In this document: piece after piece, positions 41,400 through 50,377 of the stretch
Layout of the letters: each line of letters begins with the position of its first letter
Position numbering within the stretch: position 1 is the stretch's first letter
DNA from: Spirochaetaceae bacterium
GTDB lineage: Bacteria > Spirochaetota > Spirochaetia > SZUA-6 > Bin103
Direction of reading: 5' to 3'
Assembly: GCA_028820215.1 (NCBI GenBank)
Contig: JAPPKD010000056.1
Span: forward strand, 1-64,000
DNA length: 64,000 bases
The notes under the pieces: generated by a model
The model's database searches: none
What the model was told of the DNA's origin: nothing
What the model saw: the letters and a program-made list of their open reading frames with translations, nothing else
Program-made: the position numbers and the translations under genes

Positions 41400-42196
41400 T
41401 GCTGGCGGCCGTCACGATCACCCGTCTCGAAAAGGCCGCCACTGACAACGGCTTCGATCTTGATCTGGGACCGGTCGCAAACTGGCTCTCCTTCGGCAGC
41501 AGCCAGACGTCGATGCGAGTTTGGCTCACGGCCCAAGGAGAGTCCCGGTTTCTTGCGGCCGTGTCGCGGGCCGACGTGCTCGACGGCTTGGCAGGCCTCG
41601 GCGTGCCGCCCACCGATCCGCTCCCGGGCGGTGCCGCCGACGCGCTGAGCGTCGACAACATTGCCGCACTTCACCACCTGCTGCGCCGCGCGTTCCAACT
41701 CTCGCGTACCCTGCCGGACGCGCTCCTCCGAGCCTTCCAGGACGAATCCGCGAACCTGCCCCGGACGACCGAAGCCGAGCGCCTGGTAGTCCAGCGAGTC
41801 GGTCAGGACGTCTTCCGCCGCGGCCTGTTCGAGTACTGGGATGGCCGATGCGCGATCACCGGCCTCGCCGTGCCCGATCTCTTACGCGCCAGCCACATCA
41901 AACCCTGGGCTGCCTGCAACACCGACGCCGAGCGCCTCGACGTCTTCAACGGCTTGCTCCTGGCGGCCCATCTCGACGCGGCGTTCGACGCCGGCTTCAT
42001 AACGGTCGCACGCGACGGAACGGTACTCGTCTCGACCATGCTCCCTCCCGACGCCCGGTCAGCGGTCGGGCTCGATGGGTCACTGACAGTCCGCTCGCTG
42101 CACCACGCTCACGAGCGCTACTTGCGATCGCACCGGGCCACCATCTTCCGAACGAGTGCGGAGGCACATGCGTCATTGAGCCGTGCTCGACGATAG
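41399..42196 (+). CDS. Second HNH endonuclease (YeeC-type HNH_2 family)
   Basis: ATG 41399 overlaps the PtuB-like stop by one base (TGATG), giving 265 residues; an in-frame ATG at 41366 is less likely. The N-terminal ~130 residues are unassigned. The C-terminal HNH domain has FEYWDGRCAITGLAVPDLLRASHIKPW, then FNGLLLAAHLDAAFD (Asn near 184, His near 191), the R-A-S-H-I-K-P-W motif typical of this restriction-associated family. It differs clearly from the PtuB fold, so the operon encodes two distinct HNH nucleases. It is the last gene; no clear terminator follows. Confidence 0.85.
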   Translation: MLAAVTITRLEKAATDNGFDLDLGPVANWLSFGSSQTSMRVWLTAQGESRFLAAVSRADVLDGLAGLGVPPTDPLPGGAADALSVDNIAALHHLLRRAFQLSRTLPDALLRAFQDESANLPRTTEAERLVVQRVGQDVFRRGLFEYWDGRCAITGLAVPDLLRASHIKPWAACNTDAERLDVFNGLLLAAHLDAAFDAGFITVARDGTVLVSTMLPPDARSAVGLDGSLTVRSLHHAHERYLRSHRATIFRTSAEAHASLSRARR

Positions 42197-43403
42197 TACG
42201 CCGCGTACCCGGTGGCCAGAACCGGCGTCTGGCGAGCGGTAGGATGACGGCCAAATGAGGTGTGCGATCGCGGCCGAAGTTCCGTTCCCGCGCGGCGTGC
42301 CCCGCGAAGAAGACCTTCCCCGTGCGCCTCAGCTCGCCCGCTTCGTTCAGGTCGTCGGGCGCGCCCGGCTGCGCCGGAAAGCGGCGCGTCGACTACGAAC
42401 ACGTTGTCCGGGATCGTGTAGCTCATCGTGACGGTCAACCTGTCGGCGTCCCGGCCGTCGAAACATCGGCGCCACCGCGTTCGACGTGCGCGTGCAGCTC
42501 TCCGGGAACTCGGCCGTGTCGGTGCTCGTCCGCGTCGTCAGCGGCCGATTGGACGCCAGGAGTTCGGCGTTGACCACCATTCCCCACGCGTCCGCGTCGG
42601 TCTTCACCTTGCAGGTGTTGCCTCCCACCGCAGTCTGCTGGTCGAGTACGCGCGGCGCGTTGTTCGGGTCCGGGGTCTCGTTCCTCACCCACCGGTTCGA
42701 GAACCCGGCCGCCTCGTTCGCGTTCGCATCCTGCAGCCGCTTCGTCGTGTCCGGGGCGTCCGGGGCGTAGGTCAGCCTGAGGCCGGTCTCGCCGAACTTC
42801 ACCGCCCGGCCCAGGGGTCAACTCCACCTTGGTCGCGTCGCCGGCCTTGAAGCCGAGCGCGGTGACCATCGGCGTCGGCGTGTCCTCGCCCGCGGCGGTG
42901 AGGTCCCCGGCGTCGGGCTTGTGGTCCGTCGCCAGCGCCTCGCTGAACGTCACCGTGAGCCTCGTGACGTTCACCGCCGCGGACGAGTACGCCGGGGCCG
43001 TCGTGTCCGACCGGACGGTGACCTGGCCCGCGTAGCGGTGGCTCCTCGTGCCGGCTCTGAACAACGCCACGACCCCAGTAGGTCTGACCGTTGGTCAGGG
43101 CAGCTCGGCTATCTATGGGTCGAGATCTTCGTGACGCTGGTCGTGCCGGAACCCATCTGCGGATACCAGTCGAAGTCGTCTTTTGTCCCCTGGTCGATGG
43201 ACAGGTTCCATGAACTGACCGTGCCGCCGCCGGTGCGCTGCCACTCCACCGTCAACTGCCCCGAACCGGGATGCACGGTGACGGTGACCTCCGGGGAGCC
43301 GGAGCCCAATGTTTGATCGGACGCCAAGAGGGTAGCCCCCACGCGCTTGGGCGGCCGGCGGGGCGAAGCCCACCCGGCCCGGTGACTGCCAGACCGGAGC
43401 GAC
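42197..43403 (-). pseudogene. Decayed surface-protein gene (fibronectin III-like and SwmB-like domains)
   Basis: Recognisable pieces lie on the minus strand between about 43320 and 42340 in at least three frames. First PEVTVTVHPGSGQLTVEWQR...WNLSIDQG (Fn3-like). Then VRSDTTAPAYSSAAVNVTRL with TVTFSEALA and PDAGDLTAAGED (SwmB-like). Then KFGETGLRLTYAPD...FSNRWVRNETPDPNNAPRV. Finally TVTMSYTIPDNVFVVDAPL. Frameshifts separate the pieces and no start is present. It lies just downstream of the STAND gene on the same strand and convergent to the defence operon. The rest of the interval holds no gene. Confidence 0.75.
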
Positions 43404-46400
43404 CTACCTATCGAACTCCTCGAACTCGCTCCCGAGACTCGGGTTCCCTTCGAGGCAGAGGCGGTCAATCAAATCCAGGGTATGTGACGCCCATTCGTCG
43501 TCCTGATGCTGCTGATACGTTCGGAACACCAGCTTCGCCGTTTCGAACGCTTCCGTCGAAGGATGGTCGAGAGATCGCTCGCAGACCATGCACGTCATTC
43601 CGGGCAAGCGGCCCCGTGACTTCTCAAGCGCTCGCGTGAGCCAGAACGCGCCTCCGGCGAATGCTCGGCTATCGCAGAACGCCTGGATCAGGTCTCCGTA
43701 GGCTTCGAGCGCTTCCTCCGGTAACCGGCTGAAGCAATCTGTAGTCGCTTGGCGTACTTCGTCGTCGTCGTCGTCAAAGAGAATGACAAGTCGAGCTTGG
43801 CACCAATCCCGGAACCCTGGCGCGGCTACATTGGCGGCGACCACCTGTGCCACGCCGCGTCGCTGCCGCGGCGCACCCTGCAACGCCTCGTCACCCAGAT
43901 CCGCCGCGCTCTCGTGTACCATCGCGGCAAGGCTTGCGAGTGCGGCGCCCACCTCGCAGACTTCCGGTTCGGCGGAACGAAACATCCGCTCAACGATTGG
44001 ACGCAGCTCCGGAAATGCGTCTTGTAGATGGCTACGGATAAACTCCGACACGTGTACCGTTGCCAACAAGCGATCCTCGGACAGGTTCAGGCTTCTGAAC
44101 AGAGTCATGCCGAGCGCCGAGTCATAGACGGCGATGCCGCGGAGCACCCCCGCGACGCACGAGCGCACGGCGGCACTCGGGTCGCCAAGTATCCGATCAA
44201 TCGTCGGACGCAGCCGCTGAATGTACGAAGCGTCGGCGAGGATGAGTCGTTGGATCGCTTCGGCCGCTCTTCCGCGCGTCGTATTGATCCCGTTCGTATA
44301 GATGTCGCCGTTGTGGTACCTCTGACCGCGATCGGCTTCTTGTTGCCAGAGTTCCTTGTCAGGATCCTCATGCTCGGTAGCGAGCCAATCGAGCATCTCC
44401 ACCGCGTCCTTTGGAAGCGGCTCCTCGACACTCCCGAGGACGTCGGCAATCAACGTGCCGCAGGATTCTCGCGAATCCGCATATGCCTTTCGACAGACCT
44501 GGAGCTTGAGTACCGTCTCGCACTCGCCGTCTCTCAACGCGTCGAGGGTCCGTTCCAGATATACCGGGTTGGCATCAGCGGGAAACGTCAGGCTGAGGCG
44601 CGCGAACCGGTGTGGATCCTCCTTTGCGAGTTTCCCCAGCACTTGAGAGAGTTGGCGAGCACCTCCCCTGAGGGAGTGTGGCCGGGAACGCTGAGGCTCT
44701 TCCTGGCGGTGTTTCATGATTGCGTGTAGCCACTGATCGTCCGTCATCATGGCCGCGTCAGGCTCGGGAATCGGGGACGGCACAGCACGCACTTTCAATG
44801 CACGGGGAGGACCATCCGGTGTGCCAAACCGTCGCTCAAGCTCGCCGAAATAACGATTCGCACGGGCACTTCGTAAGTTCGTTGGGAAGGCGGAAAGCAG
44901 CGAGAAGCTCGTGCGGCCAATCTCATTGTACCTGAATCCGGCGCTCCTGTCTTCGGCTGTCGGGCGCTCGAACGGCTCTACGTAGTTCAGAATCAAGGAT
45001 TCGATCCTCTCACGATTCTGTACGGTGCAATGGGGAATCACGGTCCGGATCAATTCCATAGTGGACCAGTGTGGGCTGTCGGAGTATCCGCATCGAAAAC
45101 GCCACGGTTGTTCACACAACAGCAAGACCGCTTCGTCTGCGAAGCTTCCGGGTGCACCGGCGTATAGGGATTGCAGCAGGTAATTCGCTACGTACGTTGC
45201 ACGACGACGCAACTCGGAGATGACGCTGCGAAGATCCTCGCTATCGTCATTTACGAGCTGCTTGAGTGCTTCCGACAGCGCGAATAGACATGCATCCTCA
45301 CCTTTCGGGTGCTCGGTCTTGAAGAGCATTCCCCAAATCGAGTCGCACTTCGGGGGTTCCTCTGCGAACGCCGTCGAGTCGGAGAGGTCGAGTACCAGTG
45401 GGAGCACGTGCCGGACGAACGGAGACGGCGCACGGCTTGCGCATTCTTGAACTAGTCTCGCTGCGGTGTCGTCGAAGCCAATCAACCTGCTTTCGTCCAA
45501 GTCCTTGCCGGCCATGCGGATGACGGCACACCTCCGCCGGAGGATATGGACTACGGCCTGCGGTATCCACTCGGGACGATGCTCGCCGACACCGTAGAGC
45601 ATCGACCAGATTGTGTTGTTCTTCACGATGTCGCGGCCGACGACGTCCATGGTGCCGTTGTCCACCAAGTGCAGCAGCAGGTCGAAATACGGGCGACTGG
45701 TGTGGTGCTCGGTCTTCTCCATGAGCGAACGAAGCCGCTTTGGCCACGTGTTACCACGGTCCGCGTACGGTCGCAGCAGAGCCGCCACCCGGTCCGGTGC
45801 GTGGGCGTGGTGAGCCCACAGGTAGTTCACTGCCATGTCGGCGAGGCGATCGTTGCCCGACGCGAGCCAGTCCTGAATCATCCCGCGCCCGTCGGCGTCC
45901 GCGAACCACGAAGTCGACCCGAAGAACCAACGCCATGCGAGGAGCGACAGCTTGTCCGGAGTCCGTGTCCCGTCCGGGACAGCCTGGAGCGCAGCAGCTG
46001 TCCACCGTTTCCAGAATGCCCACTCTTCGTCGGTGGGATCCGCAACCTCCGCTAGCAGGGCGAACGCAAGGTCCTTGATGTGTGTCCGTATTCCGGGATC
46101 TGACAGCATGTCTTCCAACTCCCGCAGGTACCGGCAGAAGTCGGCGTCGCGAAGATAGGCCAGTACCTGCCTGACCTGAGCGCGGCGAAAGAGATGCTGC
46201 TCTGACGACTTGAGGAAGGAAGTTATCGGATCCCGGCGATTCACGAACATTCGCGCGAAGCAGTAGTCGAAAAAGCTCTCGTGACCGAACCCGTAGCGGT
46301 GCCCATCCGAGGTGAGCACGCCCTCGGACGCCAGTTGCCGCACGTACGCAGATGGGATGCCGTCCAGCCTCTCCCTGGGTACTGAAATCCGTTGCTCAGC

Positions 46401-47906
46401 GTTCATATCGCCGCAGAGCGCCTCCATCACGGCCATCCAATCGTCCGTGCCGACTATCTCCGCTACGGTGCTCCGCTTGTTCTCCCAGTACCGGTCGAAG
46501 AGCTTGGTCGCCGTGTGGAATGGCGGTGCGATGGAGGGATCGAAACCAGCTTCCAGAAACAGGGAGAGATTCTGCGGCAGCCGCAGCAGCTCCAACTGCC
46601 GAGCGCGAAACAAAGCCGGATCGAAGCCGGCTCGTGTCAGAATCGGCGCTACTTCGTCACTTTGGAAGTCTGTCACGTCGATCCGATCATCATGGTCGTT
46701 CGGCAGCAGCCTCCGCAGCCGGGGATCTCTCTGCCAGTCGAAGGATCGGCACACCACGACGGTGTGAAGCGTCGTCCGCGCCCTCATTCCGCGCACTTCC
46801 TCGATCAGTCCCTCGACGAGATCGAACGCCGCCGAGCTTTGGCCCGACATGGTGCTCACCGCGTCCAACTGATCGACGATGAGAACCCCGGGCCGCCCCG
46901 TCCATTCGGCAGCGGCGGCAAGCACCAGCACCGGCGACTCTTCAAGACCAAGATGGAGACCGAGACCGGTAGTGGTGTGCACGGACGGGGGGATGCGATC
47001 GAGCCTGAACGCCAACACGGGTCGTCCTCGCTCACGTAGCCCCTCCGCCACCTCGACGACGCATGCCGTCTTGCCACCCCAGGCCTTCCCCGTGACTACA
47101 CTGTCGGACGCAGTCGCATCCAGTCGTGAGAGGAGTGTCTCCGATGCCGATCGAGGCACGAGCTCGTGTTGTATGAGCCTGCGCCGCGCAACGTCCAAGT
47201 AGCGGTTTGTCGCTTCGTGGACCACGAGACCTGCGTTCCGAGGGTTCCTCACGCGACGCATCCAATAGGCGCTCTCGGCAAGCTCTTCGGTCAGCCAATG
47301 GCGCGTAATCGTGCGATGAACGGAGCCGTCCGCGATGGCACGCAGTTTGGTGATCACGCCATCGGGATTGGCAATGAACAGTGCCCGAGCAGCCCAGCGT
47401 ACCTTGTCCCTGAGCTCACGCTCATCGACCGTTCGGACGTCGAGCCGTCGTAGGCGTTCGACCGCACTCTGAGGATCGCAGCTCCAGTCGGAAACCAGGG
47501 TCTCGAACCGTTTCTTGCGCTTCGTTTCGCCGACGAATTTGGCCGTAAATTCGTCGATGGACTCCGCGTCTTTTGCGGCCCGTTCCAGATCGTGCAGTTC
47601 ACGGGCCTCGCTGCCCGACGTGAAGACGAACCTATTGTTGCCGTCTGCCAAAAACTCGCCGATGTAACTGATGAGACCCTCGGCACGTAGCTCAGCGAAG
47701 CTCCACTTTCCATCGTGATGGCTGCGTTTCACCTGATGAGCTGCCCGGTGCGTCCCTGTCGATACGACGAAATCCGCCTTATCGATGCCCGGGACCTCGA
47801 TACGCAGCGTGTCCGTCTCGCCGTGCAGCAGCCGCAGTAATTCTGCAACTGCGCACCACGTTTCATAGCGATTGCCAAGTTTGGCTGCGGGGCCACCGGG
47901 AAGCAT
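43404..47906 (-). CDS. Avs-like STAND NTPase with Cap4-type nuclease N-terminus
   Basis: The 1500-residue protein has an N-terminal ~170-residue nuclease-like domain: GNRYETWCAVAELL, DKADFVV (Asp45) and AAHQVKRS (Gln58-Val-Lys60), the D...QxK pattern of Cap4/DUF4297 restriction-fold effectors. A STAND ATPase follows with Walker A GKAWGGKT at 273-280, Walker B VLIVDQLDAVS near 341-351 and a VVVCRSFDW sensor. From about 550 to the end it is helical repeats, the usual phage-sensor part. Size and order match AVAST proteins. It would assemble on a viral protein and degrade DNA. It starts 6 bp after the Abi_C-like gene stop. Confidence 0.82.
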   Translation of the reverse strand: MLPGGPAAKLGNRYETWCAVAELLRLLHGETDTLRIEVPGIDKADFVVSTGTHRAAHQVKRSHHDGKWSFAELRAEGLISYIGEFLADGNNRFVFTSGSEARELHDLERAAKDAESIDEFTAKFVGETKRKKRFETLVSDWSCDPQSAVERLRRLDVRTVDERELRDKVRWAARALFIANPDGVITKLRAIADGSVHRTITRHWLTEELAESAYWMRRVRNPRNAGLVVHEATNRYLDVARRRLIQHELVPRSASETLLSRLDATASDSVVTGKAWGGKTACVVEVAEGLRERGRPVLAFRLDRIPPSVHTTTGLGLHLGLEESPVLVLAAAAEWTGRPGVLIVDQLDAVSTMSGQSSAAFDLVEGLIEEVRGMRARTTLHTVVVCRSFDWQRDPRLRRLLPNDHDDRIDVTDFQSDEVAPILTRAGFDPALFRARQLELLRLPQNLSLFLEAGFDPSIAPPFHTATKLFDRYWENKRSTVAEIVGTDDWMAVMEALCGDMNAEQRISVPRERLDGIPSAYVRQLASEGVLTSDGHRYGFGHESFFDYCFARMFVNRRDPITSFLKSSEQHLFRRAQVRQVLAYLRDADFCRYLRELEDMLSDPGIRTHIKDLAFALLAEVADPTDEEWAFWKRWTAAALQAVPDGTRTPDKLSLLAWRWFFGSTSWFADADGRGMIQDWLASGNDRLADMAVNYLWAHHAHAPDRVAALLRPYADRGNTWPKRLRSLMEKTEHHTSRPYFDLLLHLVDNGTMDVVGRDIVKNNTIWSMLYGVGEHRPEWIPQAVVHILRRRCAVIRMAGKDLDESRLIGFDDTAARLVQECASRAPSPFVRHVLPLVLDLSDSTAFAEEPPKCDSIWGMLFKTEHPKGEDACLFALSEALKQLVNDDSEDLRSVISELRRRATYVANYLLQSLYAGAPGSFADEAVLLLCEQPWRFRCGYSDSPHWSTMELIRTVIPHCTVQNRERIESLILNYVEPFERPTAEDRSAGFRYNEIGRTSFSLLSAFPTNLRSARANRYFGELERRFGTPDGPPRALKVRAVPSPIPEPDAAMMTDDQWLHAIMKHRQEEPQRSRPHSLRGGARQLSQVLGKLAKEDPHRFARLSLTFPADANPVYLERTLDALRDGECETVLKLQVCRKAYADSRESCGTLIADVLGSVEEPLPKDAVEMLDWLATEHEDPDKELWQQEADRGQRYHNGDIYTNGINTTRGRAAEAIQRLILADASYIQRLRPTIDRILGDPSAAVRSCVAGVLRGIAVYDSALGMTLFRSLNLSEDRLLATVHVSEFIRSHLQDAFPELRPIVERMFRSAEPEVCEVGAALASLAAMVHESAADLGDEALQGAPRQRRGVAQVVAANVAAPGFRDWCQARLVILFDDDDDEVRQATTDCFSRLPEEALEAYGDLIQAFCDSRAFAGGAFWLTRALEKSRGRLPGMTCMVCERSLDHPSTEAFETAKLVFRTYQQHQDDEWASHTLDLIDRLCLEGNPSLGSEFEEFDR

Positions 47907-47912
47907 TATGAG

Positions 47913-48788
47913 TCACGAGTCCTTCGAGGGACGTCCAACCAGACGCTCATGCTCAGCGAGAAGGAAGCTCAGATAGCTGCGCGTGAGGTTGCAGTAGAGG
48001 CGTGCTTCACTGTGGGAAATCTCAACTCCTCGGCTGAGGTCGAGCCCATGCCTTACGCCGCCGCCAGCGGGTGCCGACAGGTACCCATGCATGGTAGTGA
48101 GCCAGCCGAGCACTTGATCGAGAGCAGGGCGTGTGCCCAAGTGGCGTAGTTCGCGCACAATCTGGTTGAAGTACGTGCCACCAATCCGGCCTGCTTCCGT
48201 GTTCACACCATGGAACGCCGTGGCGACCGACTCGAGAAGGAACAGGATCTCTTGGACTGCCTCCCGGTCGGAGCCCCGCTCCCACAGTTCCTCGGAACGT
48301 TCCAGCGAGCGTTGGAGCACAACCACCGCCTGTTCGGCCAAGGTGGGAGGGCTCTCTGGCACGGGAATGACGACAGCGGCATTCTCGGCGCCAACAGACT
48401 TCAGATCGGGCGGTTCGATCCTGAATGGCACGCCGTGCTTGGATAGCACGCCGTTCATGATGTCCGTATTTGGAACATCCAGACCCTGATTGCGCGACGC
48501 CTTCCAGCCGTCATAGAACGCCTCAATGAACAACGGAGGATTTCCCGTCGCGCCCTGCATGAGGCTAAGGAGGTCTGTCTCGGCCCAACTGGCGCTGGAA
48601 CTCCAGTTGTCAGCGGCGCCACCTGCGCGCGCGAAGGGTGTCTTGAAGCGCTCCAGTGTGCGCTGGTACTGCTCGTCCTGCGCGGCCGTGCGTTTGATCA
48701 GGTCGAAGATCTCGTGTACGACATCGTTAGGAATCGGATCGTAGCCTGCGGGTGGTTCGAACCGCCAGGCGCCAAGGAAGTTCAGCAT
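47913..48788 (-). CDS. Abi_C-like protein, partner of the STAND gene
   Basis: The 291-residue protein lies first in the two-gene minus-strand unit. Its N-terminal half is mixed with a Gln/Arg-rich helix (IFDLIKRTAAQDEQYQRTL). The middle reads LFIEAFYDGWKASRNQGLDVPNTDIMNGVL. The C-terminal half (YFNQIVRELRHLG; LSAPAGGGVRHGLDLSRGVEISHSEARLYCNLTRSYLSFLLAEHERL) resembles the Abi_C abortive-infection domain, in which a G-x-R-H-G element precedes a His/Ser-rich helix. No catalytic function can be stated. It is probably a regulator or co-effector of the STAND protein. Confidence 0.65.
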   Translation of the reverse strand: MLNFLGAWRFEPPAGYDPIPNDVVHEIFDLIKRTAAQDEQYQRTLERFKTPFARAGGAADNWSSSASWAETDLLSLMQGATGNPPLFIEAFYDGWKASRNQGLDVPNTDIMNGVLSKHGVPFRIEPPDLKSVGAENAAVVIPVPESPPTLAEQAVVVLQRSLERSEELWERGSDREAVQEILFLLESVATAFHGVNTEAGRIGGTYFNQIVRELRHLGTRPALDQVLGWLTTMHGYLSAPAGGGVRHGLDLSRGVEISHSEARLYCNLTRSYLSFLLAEHERLVGRPSKDS

Positions 48789-49039
48789 GTCGTTTGGCCC
48801 GCTCCGTCTCAGTTCTGCCGTTCGGCCGCATGCAGTGCCACAACGTGGATGAGCGGCGTAGCCGGCGAGAGCCGAAGTCTACCTCCCGATATTCAGTAGT
48901 GTCCGCACCCCGGCGACTGGGAACGTATTCCCGTTCGGATCCGCGTTGCAGGCCGTGTTTACGCAAGCACTCATTTCTGATTCTAATCGGCCGTGCGTGC
49001 GCCGGAAGCTCGTCGGCTTCGCGCACTTCCCCCAGGCAG

Positions 49040-50308
49040 CTACTCGAACGAGAAGCGGTGGAGGGTCGGCTCGAAGGTGCAGGGGTACTCGGGTCCCGGG
49101 CGCGTGACCCAGAAATGGTACTCCCCGGTGCGCGGCACCAGGAGGAAGCTGTACAGCGTGGCCAGCGGATAGTCTTCCGGCATCTGGTCGAGGTGCTTGC
49201 ACACCGGCGACGGCGGCGTGTGGTCGCGCATGATGCGGCGCATCGCCTCCACGCTCGGGTTGGACTCGGCCTCGCCCAGCAGCCGTTCGATCAAGCGGTG
49301 GCGGGCGACGTGGAACTCGTGCAGCGGGGTCTGTCCCTGGATGGCCGCGGTCTTCTCCTCCACCGCCACGCCGTCGGTGGTGAAGATCCACGGCGTGTCG
49401 GTGCGCCGCACCGCGTAGGTGTTCTTGCTCTTCTCCACCGCGACCGCGTCGCAGTCGCCGTCGATCAGCACCAGGTTGCTCGGTCCCGTCATCGTGCTGT
49501 AGCGGTCGATCAGGTCCAGCGCCTCCGCCGTCGTGCTGCAGCAGCGCAGCACCAGGGGGCCGATGTCGACCCAGAAGCCGGCGTCGGTCTGTTCATGGGC
49601 GTAGGCGATGCTTGAGCCCTGGATCGTCAGCCCATGCTCGTTCACGGCCAGCGCCGTGCCCATGTAGCTGTGGCCCATCTCCTCCGGAAAGCGGAACATC
49701 ACCGGATCGCCGAAGCCCTGCAGGCCCGCGACCGAACCGATCCCGGAGTCCATGTTGCGGCCCACGATCGGGCCCACGGGGCTCTCCTTGAAGATGACGC
49801 TGGTGCAACTGCCGGCGTCCGCCGGCGCGGCCTCGGCTTCGCCCGAGACGCGCAGGTAGACCAGCCGCCGATACTGGTCCTGGCACAGCAGGATGCGGCG
49901 GAAGTCGGTACCGAACACGTCGGCGATCCCCTTCGCCTCCCGGTCCTGGAACTGCGCCAGTCCCTGCATCTCCGGATACCGGTGCGGATCGAACGGCTCC
50001 GCGAGCCGCTCGCGGTGGATGTCGCCCACGGCGTCGAGCAGCCGCGGCTCCGTCCACTCCCGAACCCGCGCCACGTCCCGCTCGCGGCCCGCGAGGCGCG
50101 CCTGCTTGGCGAACGGTTCCAGCAGGTTCAGCTCCGGACCCTGCATGCCCTCCTCGTCGCCGAGCCGCTCCACCGCCTCCTTGTCGACCAGGCGGTAGAA
50201 CTCGAATACCTCGCCGTGCGGCGCCGGGATCAGGCCGTCCTCCTGCCACGCCCGGGCCAAAGCGGCGCCGTTCTCGTAGCCGTCGCGTCGGATCACTCTG
50301 GTCTTCAC
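49040..50308 (-). CDS. C45-family autoproteolytic acyltransferase/hydrolase
   Basis: The 422-residue Ntn-hydrolase-type protein resembles acyl-CoA:6-aminopenicillanate acyltransferase. The nucleophile is Cys168 in AGSCTSVIFKES, exposed by self-cleavage after Gly166-Ser167, followed by GPIVGRNMDSG and GYSYMGTALAVNEHGLTIQGSSIAY-like segments typical of C45. It would form or hydrolyse amides of small acyl groups. It sits directly after the solute-binding protein gene (70 bp) on the same strand, suggesting it processes an imported peptide-like substrate. The start is ATG 50308. The pre-nucleophile region (167 residues) is somewhat longer than in the fungal enzyme. Confidence 0.85.
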   Translation of the reverse strand: MKTRVIRRDGYENGAALARAWQEDGLIPAPHGEVFEFYRLVDKEAVERLGDEEGMQGPELNLLEPFAKQARLAGRERDVARVREWTEPRLLDAVGDIHRERLAEPFDPHRYPEMQGLAQFQDREAKGIADVFGTDFRRILLCQDQYRRLVYLRVSGEAEAAPADAGSCTSVIFKESPVGPIVGRNMDSGIGSVAGLQGFGDPVMFRFPEEMGHSYMGTALAVNEHGLTIQGSSIAYAHEQTDAGFWVDIGPLVLRCCSTTAEALDLIDRYSTMTGPSNLVLIDGDCDAVAVEKSKNTYAVRRTDTPWIFTTDGVAVEEKTAAIQGQTPLHEFHVARHRLIERLLGEAESNPSVEAMRRIMRDHTPPSPVCKHLDQMPEDYPLATLYSFLLVPRTGEYHFWVTRPGPEYPCTFEPTLHRFSFE

Positions 50309-50377
50309 CGCGAGCCTCCCGCAGCGCGCGACCGCGGCGCCGGGACGCGATTGGCCCGGCGCCGGCAGCGCGCGTTC

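Noticed and set aside
27284..42196. Naming the operon Druantia, DISARM or BREX
   Set aside because: DruE-, DrmD- and methylase-like parts fit these only individually; DrmA/B/C, DruA-D/F/G/H, BrxC/PglZ and similar partners are absent.
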